Assembly (NCBI GenBank): GCA_019240475.1
Contig: JAFAYI010000037.1
Location: 43,494 to 107,493 of the forward strand
Reading direction: 5' to 3'
DNA length: 64,000 nucleotides
Origin: Acidobacteriaceae bacterium
GTDB taxonomy: Bacteria > Acidobacteriota > Terriglobia > Bryobacterales > Bryobacteraceae
Each line of letters starts with the position of its first letter. Position 1 is the first letter of the stretch. A program made the translations under genes and the position numbers. The notes under the pieces were generated by a model that worked only from the letters and a program-made list of their open reading frames with translations, was not told the origin of the DNA and ran no database searches. This document shows positions 1-7,289 of the stretch, piece by piece.

Positions 1-44
1 CCGACCGCCTGCAAACCGTCCTCAACGCCGCCCCCACACAATAA
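1..44 (+). CDS. C-terminal tail of an upstream gene (partial)
   Basis: The third reading frame is open from the window edge and closes with TAA at 42-44. It encodes only about 13 residues, ending NAAPTQ. Its base composition matches the neighbouring plus-strand genes. This may be the end of a gene lying mostly outside the window, but the stretch is too short to identify. Positions 45-139 hold no further gene; they are the leader of the phenylalanine hydroxylase gene. Confidence 0.3.
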   Translation, partial: DRLQTVLNAAPTQ

Positions 45-139
45 AGGCGACCCTCATACCCGCCCCACGTCTCTCCCGAAGCCACACCCACCCAAAGGTG
101 GTGCTTTTGCGCTAGCATGAAGGGGCGGAGGCTTCGTTC

Positions 140-1069
140 ATGTCTACCGTCGCCGTACCCGACCTCACCACCACCCAGGCGCCCTTCATCGAAGAAGCCC
201 ACCACGACGGTCGCCTCTTCATCCACCAACCCTACGATCAATACTCCGAACGCAATCACGCCGCCTGGCGCGCGCTCTATGCTCGCATGCTTCCCCGCTG
301 GGAGCGCTATGCCAATCCCGCATTCCAGAAGGGCATCGCCTCCCTCTGCCTCGATCCCGAGCGTGTCCCTCGTCTTGAAGATGTCAACCGCTTTCTCTGC
401 CCGCTCACCGGCTTCCAAGCCAAGCCTGTCAGCGGCTACGTCCCAGCTTTTCTTTTCTTCGATTGCCTGCGCAATCGCGAGTTCCCCACCACCATCACCA
501 TCCGGGACTCGGCTTCTCTCGACTATCTCCCCGAACCCGACATCTTTCACGACATCGCCGGCCATGTGCCCATGCACACCGATCCCGCCTTTGCCGAAAC
601 CCTGGTGAGATTCGGCGAATGCGCTCACATCGCTGCCGATCTGGCCGATTCCATCAGCGACCTCGATCGCCGCACCGCCGTCATGACCAGCATCGTTCGC
701 GCCATGGCGCGCTTCTTCTGGTTCACTGTCGAATTCGGTTTGATGGGTCCGCCCCACGGGCTTCGCGTCTATGGCAGCGGCCTGCTGTCGAGCTATGGCG
801 AGATCCGCCACTGCATCGAATCTTCTGCCGTTCAGCGTCACCCGCTCCAGCTCGAATGGATCGTCAATCAAGCTTTCGAAATCGACCACTACCAGCCCCT
901 GCTGTTCGTCGCCGATTCCTTCGATCACCTCTACGATTCGGTGCGCCAGCTTGAGCGCTGGGTGAAAGAAGGCAAGCTCAACAATGTCGCTCCGGGCGAG
1001 CCGTCTGTAAATTCCCGCGATCTCGAAAGCTTTATGGCTGCCTCTACACAGCCTCGAGTTCGGCGTTGA
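140..1069 (+). CDS. phhA: Phenylalanine 4-monooxygenase
   Basis: This 309-residue protein is the tetrahydropterin-dependent, non-haem-iron enzyme that hydroxylates phenylalanine to tyrosine in the cytoplasm. The iron site is visible: HDIAGH supplies His137 and His142, and Glu198 lies in WFTVEFGL, the same context as the third ligand of animal and bacterial enzymes. The conserved run GHVPMHTDPAFA follows the His pair. The protein lacks the N-terminal ACT regulatory domain of animal enzymes, as expected for the bacterial form, and its length is typical. The ATG is preceded by GGCGGAGG at a suitable distance. The 3' end overlaps the convergent epimerase gene by 26 nt. No pterin-recycling dehydratase (phhB) lies nearby. 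Confidence 0.93.
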   Translation: MSTVAVPDLTTTQAPFIEEAHHDGRLFIHQPYDQYSERNHAAWRALYARMLPRWERYANPAFQKGIASLCLDPERVPRLEDVNRFLCPLTGFQAKPVSGYVPAFLFFDCLRNREFPTTITIRDSASLDYLPEPDIFHDIAGHVPMHTDPAFAETLVRFGECAHIAADLADSISDLDRRTAVMTSIVRAMARFFWFTVEFGLMGPPHGLRVYGSGLLSSYGEIRHCIESSAVQRHPLQLEWIVNQAFEIDHYQPLLFVADSFDHLYDSVRQLERWVKEGKLNNVAPGEPSVNSRDLESFMAASTQPRVRR

Positions 1070-1994
1070 CCCTTTCCTTGAAATAGTCGATTGTTTTCGC
1101 CAAGCCCTCTTCGAGCGAAATCCCCGGTTCCCACTTTAAGATTCTTTTCGCCTTTGAAATGTCCGGCTGCCGCTTCTTCGGGTCGTCCTGCGGAAGGTCT
1201 CTGAATTCGATCCCCTGCTCGTCGCCGAGCTGTTTTCGGATCAACTCCGCGAACTCCAGAATCGTCATCTCAGCCGGGTTGCCCAGGTTCACCGGTTCTC
1301 GCTCGTCCGATTCGCTCAAGCGCAGCAGTCCTTCCACTAAATCCGACACGTAGCAGAAACTGCGTGTCTGCGATCCGTTGCCAAAGACCGTCAATTTCGC
1401 GCCCCGTAACGCCTGATCGATGAACGCCGGCACAACGCGACCGTCGTTCAGAGCCATCCGCGGTCCGTATGTATTGAAGATCCGGGCGATATTTGTCCGC
1501 ACTCCATGCACCCGGTTGTAAGCCATCGTCAACGCTTCCGCGTACCGCTTGCTCTCGTCGTAGCAGGAGCGCAGTCCCACAGGATTTACGTTGCCCCAAT
1601 AGGTCTCCGCCTGCGGATGCACCAGCGGGTCGCCGTACGCCTCCGACGTCGAAGTGAGCAGAAATCTCGCGCGCCGCCGCACCGCTAGCTCCAGCATGTT
1701 GCGCGTTCCCGTCGAACCCGATTCAAGCGTCTCTATCGGATGCTTCAGATAAAAAACTGGGCTTGCCAGCGACGCCAAATGAAACACCCGGTCGACGTCC
1801 CCGGTCACATCGAGCGGAGTGCAAACGTCATGCTCCACAAACTCGAACCGCTGCTCTTTAAGTAGATGCTCGATGTTTCTGCGGCTGCCGGTTATCAATG
1901 TATCGAGCGCCAATACTTCGTGGCCTTCTTCAATCAAGCGATCACACAAGTGTGATCCAATGAAGCCAGCGGCTCCTGAGATTACATATCGCAC
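1044..1994 (-). CDS. NAD-dependent epimerase/dehydratase, UDP-glucuronate decarboxylase-like
   Basis: A 316-residue extended short-chain dehydrogenase of the nucleotide-sugar type. The NAD-binding glycine motif GAAGFIG is at residues 7-13. The catalytic tetrad is visible as TSTSEAYGDP (Ser/Thr near 115-117) and Tyr145-x3-Lys149 (YDESK). The stretches ASPVFYLKHP, RIFNTYGPRM and DDPKKRQPDISKA are characteristic of UDP-xylose synthases, which oxidise UDP-glucuronate at C4 and release CO2 to give UDP-xylose. A UDP-glucose or dTDP-glucose 4,6-dehydratase-like role is less likely but not excluded. It is divergent from the Fe-S oxidoreductase (49 bp apart) and its 3' end overlaps phhA. Its product would feed cell-surface polysaccharide synthesis. 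Confidence 0.85.
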   Translation of the reverse strand: MRYVISGAAGFIGSHLCDRLIEEGHEVLALDTLITGSRRNIEHLLKEQRFEFVEHDVCTPLDVTGDVDRVFHLASLASPVFYLKHPIETLESGSTGTRNMLELAVRRRARFLLTSTSEAYGDPLVHPQAETYWGNVNPVGLRSCYDESKRYAEALTMAYNRVHGVRTNIARIFNTYGPRMALNDGRVVPAFIDQALRGAKLTVFGNGSQTRSFCYVSDLVEGLLRLSESDEREPVNLGNPAEMTILEFAELIRKQLGDEQGIEFRDLPQDDPKKRQPDISKAKRILKWEPGISLEEGLAKTIDYFKERVNAELEAV

Positions 1995-2043
1995 GTTTCT
2001 TTCATGCTACTAGAAACCTATCTCTATTTCGCCGCTGCCTAGC

Positions 2044-3900
2044 ATGCCTTATTACCTGATCGCGGCACGTTTGGTGCTGCTCGCCCTCATACTGGCTTCG
2101 CTTTCTCTATTCTGGCTGAGATTCCGCATCGTCCTCGATCGCATCCTCCAGGCCCCACCGGATGCGGATTTCCAGCTCCGCCCCATCGCGCGCCGCGCCT
2201 GGAGCTTCTTTTGGGACGTGCTCTGTCAGGCTAAGGTGATACGCGAACGCCCGCTCCCGGGTCTCGCCCACGCCTTCGTTTTCTGGAGCTTTTGCGCCTT
2301 CGCGCTCGTCACGATCAACCACATCGCCTCCGGCTTCGGGTTCCAGCTTTTCCACCGTAAATCGGCCTTCGGCGCGTTCTATTTCTGGTTCGCTTTTTGC
2401 TTCGCCGCCCCCTGCGCCGTCTCTATCGCCTACCTCGCGTTTCGCCGATTTGTGATCCGTCCGAAATGGCTCGGCCCGCTCTCTTATGAGTCCGGCCTCA
2501 TCGCTCTCTTGATTTTTCTGTTGATGATCACCTACATGCCGGCTTGGTGGGTGCCTGAAACCTCGCTCGCGGGCCGTGTTCTGTGGTGGTCTCACACCTT
2601 AACCTTGCTCGTATTTCTCCCGCTCATACCGCATACAAAACACCTGCATCTTGTTTTGAGCCCCTTTACCATCTTTCTTGACCGAAGCGGCTTTAGCCAC
2701 ATCCCGCCGCTTCATGGCGACGACGACTTCGGCCTTGTATCCGGCAAAGACATCACGCGCATCACCGCGCTCCAGGCTTACTCTTGCGTCGAGTGCGGTC
2801 GCTGCACCGAGCACTGTCCCGCCAACAACACCGGCAAGGAACTAAATCCCAAACTCATCGCGCTCAACCTCCGGCTGTATCTCAACCAATACGGCAATCG
2901 CAGCGAAACTCCCATCCTCGAAGCCACCGTGTCGCAGAAGGCCATCTTCCAATGCACCACCTGCGGCGCCTGCGAATACCAGTGTCCCGTCGGCATTCAG
3001 CACCTGCCCATGATCGTCGGCCTTCGCCGCGGCGCCGTCAATACCGGCATGTGGGAAGACGACTATGGCACCAAGCTCTTCCTGAATCTGGAGCGCAACG
3101 GCAACGCCATGGGGTTCTCCCAATCGGAGCGCGATAAATTCATCGTCAAGCAGGAATTCCCCACCTTCGATGGCTCCCAGGAATACTGCCTCTGGCTCGG
3201 CTGCATGGGCGCCTACGATCCGCGCGGCCGCGAGATCGTCTCCTCTTTAGCAACCATCATGCGCCACCTCGGCGCGTCCTTCGGTGTCTTAAAAAAAGAA
3301 CGCTGCACCGGCGACCCCGCCCGCCGCCTGGGCAACGACCTCGTCTTCGATCAGCTTGTTGAATCCAATCTCGGCGCGCTCCAACAGGCCGCCGTAAAGA
3401 AAATCGTGTCCATCTGCCCCCATTGCGTCCGCACCATTGCTGAAGACTGGCAACAGCATCCGCAGTTTTCAATCGAGCATCACAGCGAATTCCTCGCCCG
3501 CCACGCCGCCCAACTTCCCTCCACTGGCGTTTCGGAGCGCATCGTGTTCCATGACCCCTGCTATCTCGGCCGCTATCGCAACATCTACGACGAGCCGCGC
3601 CAGGTCATCGCCCGCTCTGCACAGGTCGTCGATCCTCCTCGTGCCCGTCAGCGTTCTTTTTGCTGCGGCGCCGGCGGCGGGCTCGTCTTCCTCGGCGAAG
3701 AAACCGGCCAGCGGGTCAATCACGCCCGCGCCCAGGAACTCGCTGCCACCGGCGCCGGCGCTATTGCTACCGCATGCCCGTTCTGCAACAGCATGTTTCG
3801 AGACGCTCTCGGAACCGCCGCCGATGCCCCTAAGCTCCTCGACATCGCTCAAATTGCCGCCGCCGGGCTCGAACCCTCCCCGATCAGTCCTAGCGCTTAG
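2044..3900 (+). CDS. Membrane-anchored Fe-S oxidoreductase (HdrD/GlpC-like)
   Basis: This 618-residue protein fuses a multi-pass membrane domain to a soluble electron-transfer part. Hydrophobic helices occupy roughly residues 5-26, 75-95, 110-135, 150-168 and 180-197, resembling the haem-b NarI/HdrE type. Two ferredoxin clusters follow: Cys248/251/254/258 (CVECGRCTEHCP) and Cys304/307/310/314 (CTTCGACEYQCP). Two cysteine-rich CCG domains come next, with CLWLGCMG near 378, HDPCYLGR near 505 and CCGAGGG near 541. Such fusions pass electrons between a soluble dehydrogenase or ETF and the quinone pool. The electron donor cannot be told from this window, because no etfAB or dehydrogenase gene is adjacent. 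Confidence 0.85.
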   Translation: MPYYLIAARLVLLALILASLSLFWLRFRIVLDRILQAPPDADFQLRPIARRAWSFFWDVLCQAKVIRERPLPGLAHAFVFWSFCAFALVTINHIASGFGFQLFHRKSAFGAFYFWFAFCFAAPCAVSIAYLAFRRFVIRPKWLGPLSYESGLIALLIFLLMITYMPAWWVPETSLAGRVLWWSHTLTLLVFLPLIPHTKHLHLVLSPFTIFLDRSGFSHIPPLHGDDDFGLVSGKDITRITALQAYSCVECGRCTEHCPANNTGKELNPKLIALNLRLYLNQYGNRSETPILEATVSQKAIFQCTTCGACEYQCPVGIQHLPMIVGLRRGAVNTGMWEDDYGTKLFLNLERNGNAMGFSQSERDKFIVKQEFPTFDGSQEYCLWLGCMGAYDPRGREIVSSLATIMRHLGASFGVLKKERCTGDPARRLGNDLVFDQLVESNLGALQQAAVKKIVSICPHCVRTIAEDWQQHPQFSIEHHSEFLARHAAQLPSTGVSERIVFHDPCYLGRYRNIYDEPRQVIARSAQVVDPPRARQRSFCCGAGGGLVFLGEETGQRVNHARAQELAATGAGAIATACPFCNSMFRDALGTAADAPKLLDIAQIAAAGLEPSPISPSA

Positions 3901-3987
3901 TACTAATTCAGTACTGGAACCGTATTTCTCCTGTAGCAAGCAAAATTTATTCGCTATACCATGAAAATCTCTTGGGGGTAGCAGTAA

Positions 3988-6366
3988 GTGCCGCGAGTAA
4001 TTCCGTTTTGTTTCCTATTTGCGCTATCCGCGCTGCCGATTTTTCCACAACAGTATCCAATCCCGCTGCAGCCGGACTTTTCTAGTTCCGCCTACGGGTC
4101 GGCTAACACTTACAACGGTCGCGACGGAAGTGCCTTGGGGGGTCCTCCTAACTCGCAGCCCATGACCCCTGGCTATTTCCAATGCACGAAATATGCTTGG
4201 GGAAGAATATACGAAAAAACTGCTGGTCGAGTTACCTTGCCCAATTGGGGAAATGCTTCGAAATGGCCGACTACGAGCCAGATTCCGCAAGCGAACTCCA
4301 TAGCCATTTGGTCGGGCGGCTCGAAAGGTGACGGCCACGCTGTTGTTATCGAAGACATTGTTCATCCCGCGGGCTATGACGTGGCCATCATTTCACAAGC
4401 AAATTTTGCCTACAACAGTGAATGGGACGGTTTTTCCGCTGTGGCCGTCAGCAAACTCGGCGGCATGCTCGGTTCGCACTATACATTTCAGGGGTACATC
4501 TATCCCAGCGCCTACAACCAAAACGTCTTCCAAGGCTATCTCGAAAACACCGATTTCAACGTCACCATACCAGGTCAAACCACTATTAAAGGTTGGGCCT
4601 ACGATCCGCTGAACTCCGACTCACCCATCAACGTCGATATTTACGACTACAGCACCTATGTCACGACCGTCCAAGCCAACCTGCCGCGGCAGGACCTGGC
4701 CACCGCAGGCAAAGGTAACGGCGCGCACGGGTTCTTATATTCACCTGGCTGGACAGACGGCCAAACGCACCTCATCACAGCCGTAATCTCCTCTGCGCCC
4801 TATTACCTCACCAATCTCCCAACCGCAACCCTGCCTTTTCAAGCGGGCGCTCCTTCCGGACCGACTTACGAAGGCTTCCTGGATTACGCCCAATGCGATC
4901 GGATCTATGGATGGGTCTGGGAACCCGCCCAGCCAAGCCTCGCGTTATCCGTGGATATCTTCTCCGACAGCTCGTATGTCACGACCCTAACCGCCAATCA
5001 GTTGAGAACTGATCTGAAGAGAGGAACTAATAACTACGGCTTCAGCTTCGCTACGCCTTCCGCTTTACAAGACGGCAATTCGCATAAAATCACCGCCCAA
5101 GTGCACGACACCAGCTATTCGGTCGTGAATACCCAGCGCTTGAACTGCTCGGGCTCCGGGTCCAATCCCAGTAATCCTGGCAACCCCGGAGACCCCGCCT
5201 ATCTCGGCTATCTCGATCACGCCGATTGCAACACCATCTATGGCTGGGTGTGGGACGCCAACCAACCGAATACACCCTTAAGCGTCGACGTGCTCGCGGA
5301 CGGTAATGTCATTGCAACCCTGCAAGCCAACCAAACACGTCCGGATCTGGTGGGCCATTTCGGCAACGGACAGCATGGATTTTCGCTTTCGCCTCCCGCC
5401 AATCTCCAAGACGGCAACGCGCACAGCATAACCGCCCGAGTTAGTTCCACTAGCTTCATGTTGACTAATACTCAATCCCTGGCTTGCTCTAACAGCTCGA
5501 CCTTTCAGGGTTTTTTGGATCATGCGGATTGCGGCAATATTTACGGCTGGGCCTATGATTCCTCGCAGCCTGATTCTTCCTTGAATGTCTACCTATACGA
5601 CAACGGCAACTTACTGACTGAGCTTGATGCCAACCAATACCGCCCGGACTTGCAAGCCGCCAACAAAGGGAACGGCTATCACGGGTTTACGTTTGATCCG
5701 GGTTTCAATGATGGTCAAAGCCACAACATCACGGCCGAGGTGGCGAACTCCACCTTCAACCTTGTTAACTCGACACAGTCGTTCACCTGCACCGCGCAAA
5801 ACGGCTATCCCGTCGGCGCCGGCTCCGCCAATCCCCAGGTTTGGCAGGACGCGTTCAATCGAAACGATTATGCGGCCTATGCGCTGACGCCCACGGACAA
5901 CCCGGTTACGCCACTGGGCTTGGGTTGTATTCAGTATTTCAAGGACAATCAAACTCAGCAGGAAACCGACGTGCTCACCCAAACCGGTTGCGCCGGGACG
6001 GTCTACGGCATATACGGCGGAATGTGGACGAAATACACTCAGATTGGCGGTCCGGCAAGCGCAATTGGATATCCCGCCAATGATCGTCAGCAGTCCACCA
6101 GCTCTACTGGCCTCGCCTACCAATGGCAAATCATCCAGGACGCGAACGGTAATCAGACCGAGCTCGTTCAGTACAACGCCGGCACGTACGCTCTGTACGC
6201 GGGTATGCTGGCGGGGTGGGCTTCGCAAGATTACGGTTCGGGACTCTTAGGACTACCCACCAGTGACGAAAGCGATTTGACCTCGGATTGGAAGATCCAA
6301 TACTTCCAGGGTGGCTACATCGAATACCAGCTCTCCACCGGACAGTACTCGATAACGTACAACTGA
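3988..6366 (+). CDS. Secreted CHAP-domain protein with four tandem repeats and LGFP-like tail
   Basis: A 792-residue predicted secreted protein. It starts at a GTG 9 nt after a purine-rich GGGGGT; residues 1-21 form a signal peptide (ending ALPIFPQ). Residues 45-175 resemble a CHAP amidase/endopeptidase, with probable nucleophile Cys66 (FQCTKYAWG) and His117 (GDGHAVVIED). Residues 181-600 hold four repeats of about 100 residues, each opening with an aromatic-x-G-Y/F-L-[DE] motif followed by YGW or KGW and ending in NGxHGF or an equivalent. Residues 610-792 carry LGFP-like motifs (YGGMWTKY, IGYPANDR, LGLPTSDE), known from wall-bound proteins. One 60-base line inside the gene (4201-4260) counts 27 G+C, below the surrounding genes, which suggests transfer. 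A cell-wall hydrolase or binding role is inferred. Confidence 0.75.
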   Translation: MPRVIPFCFLFALSALPIFPQQYPIPLQPDFSSSAYGSANTYNGRDGSALGGPPNSQPMTPGYFQCTKYAWGRIYEKTAGRVTLPNWGNASKWPTTSQIPQANSIAIWSGGSKGDGHAVVIEDIVHPAGYDVAIISQANFAYNSEWDGFSAVAVSKLGGMLGSHYTFQGYIYPSAYNQNVFQGYLENTDFNVTIPGQTTIKGWAYDPLNSDSPINVDIYDYSTYVTTVQANLPRQDLATAGKGNGAHGFLYSPGWTDGQTHLITAVISSAPYYLTNLPTATLPFQAGAPSGPTYEGFLDYAQCDRIYGWVWEPAQPSLALSVDIFSDSSYVTTLTANQLRTDLKRGTNNYGFSFATPSALQDGNSHKITAQVHDTSYSVVNTQRLNCSGSGSNPSNPGNPGDPAYLGYLDHADCNTIYGWVWDANQPNTPLSVDVLADGNVIATLQANQTRPDLVGHFGNGQHGFSLSPPANLQDGNAHSITARVSSTSFMLTNTQSLACSNSSTFQGFLDHADCGNIYGWAYDSSQPDSSLNVYLYDNGNLLTELDANQYRPDLQAANKGNGYHGFTFDPGFNDGQSHNITAEVANSTFNLVNSTQSFTCTAQNGYPVGAGSANPQVWQDAFNRNDYAAYALTPTDNPVTPLGLGCIQYFKDNQTQQETDVLTQTGCAGTVYGIYGGMWTKYTQIGGPASAIGYPANDRQQSTSSTGLAYQWQIIQDANGNQTELVQYNAGTYALYAGMLAGWASQDYGSGLLGLPTSDESDLTSDWKIQYFQGGYIEYQLSTGQYSITYN
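4528..5787 (+). repeat. Four tandem about-100-residue protein repeats within the CHAP gene
   Basis: The units begin at protein residues near 181, 294, 405 and 506 of the CHAP protein. Shared landmarks are [FY]xG[YF]L[DE], a central YGW[VA][WY] (KGWAYD in unit 1), TLxANQxRxDL (or a variant), and a closing HGF or YGF. Units 2-4 also share a Cys three to four residues after LDxA. Units 3 and 4 are most alike (LDHADC in both). The DNA is diverged enough that slippage is unlikely, so this is protein-level duplication. Confidence 0.8.
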
Positions 6367-6443
6367 TCGGGTTCTCTCTGGAAACCCAAGCGGCCTCGTA
6401 GTCTCGCTCGCATCCGCGCGCCCGCTGCCCGCATCCCCACAAC

Positions 6444-7232
6444 ATGGACTTACAACTCGCAGGCAAGCGCGCGCTCATCACAGGATCTACCGCCGGTATC
6501 GGTTACGCCATCGCTGAAGCTCTCGCCACGGAAGGCGCTCGCGTCATCGTCAACGGCCGCACTGCGCCGCGCGTAGATGCCGCCGTATCCAAGCTCCGCG
6601 CCGCGTTCGGCGAGGTGCACGGTCTCACCGCCGATCTCGGCTCTCCCGATGGCGTTCGTCAAGCCGTCTCGCAATTTCCCGAAGTCGAGATCCTCGTCAA
6701 TAACCTCGGCATCTTCGAACCCAAGCCCTTCGAAGAAATTCCCGACGAGGACTGGCGCCGCTTCTTTGAGGTCAACGTCCTGAGCGGCGTACGCCTCAGT
6801 CGCCACTACCTGCCTCTCATGAAAGAAAAGAACTGGGGCCGCATCCTCTTCATCTCAAGCGAGTCCGGCCTCCAGATTCCCGCCGAAATGATTCACTACG
6901 GGATGACCAAGACCGCGCAACTCGCCGTCGCTCGCGGCCTCGCCGAAACCACCACCGCGACAGGCGTCACCGTCAACTCCGTGCTTCCCGGCCCCACCGC
7001 TTCTGAAGGGGTCACCGAATTCGTCCAAAACTTGGCTGCTTCGAAAAACTCCACCCGCGCCGATATCGAGCGCGACTTCTTCGAACACATCCGTCCCACT
7101 TCTATCCTCAAGCGCTTCGAATCGCCTGAAGAAATCGCCGCCGTGGTCGCCTTTCTCGCGAGTCCGCTTTCTTCGGCCATCAATGGAGCCGCCGTTCGCG
7201 CCGATGGCGGCGTGGTTCGCTCCATCGGATAG
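6444..7232 (+). CDS. SDR family oxidoreductase
   Basis: A 262-residue classical short-chain dehydrogenase/reductase. The cofactor motif TGSTAGIG is at residues 13-20, the structural NNLG at 86-89, the catalytic Ser at 138/139 (ISSESG), Tyr152 and Lys156 (YGMTK). An Arg at position 40 after the second strand (NGRT) favours NADP(H). It is most like the 3-oxoacyl-ACP-reductase-type branch, whose members act on many substrates, so the substrate is unknown. The insert before the C-terminus (residues 193-216) is slightly long. It stands alone between the CHAP gene and the convergent FecR gene, with a shared terminator region just after its stop. Confidence 0.88.
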   Translation: MDLQLAGKRALITGSTAGIGYAIAEALATEGARVIVNGRTAPRVDAAVSKLRAAFGEVHGLTADLGSPDGVRQAVSQFPEVEILVNNLGIFEPKPFEEIPDEDWRRFFEVNVLSGVRLSRHYLPLMKEKNWGRILFISSESGLQIPAEMIHYGMTKTAQLAVARGLAETTTATGVTVNSVLPGPTASEGVTEFVQNLAASKNSTRADIERDFFEHIRPTSILKRFESPEEIAAVVAFLASPLSSAINGAAVRADGGVVRSIG

Positions 7233-7234
7233 AG

Positions 7235-7263
7235 AAAAGGGCCGAGACTCTTCGCCCCGGCCC
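7235..7263 (-). terminator. Rho-independent terminator for the FecR-domain gene
   Basis: Read on the minus strand, GGGCCG (7263-7258) pairs with CGGCCC (7244-7239) around a 13-nt loop, and TTTTCTC follows immediately. It lies 27 nt beyond the minus-strand stop of the FecR-domain gene and just past the plus-strand SDR stop, so it serves the convergent pair, with the U-run on the minus side. Confidence 0.65.
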
Positions 7264-7289
7264 GTCTGAATGGCGCATCTACTGCGAGA

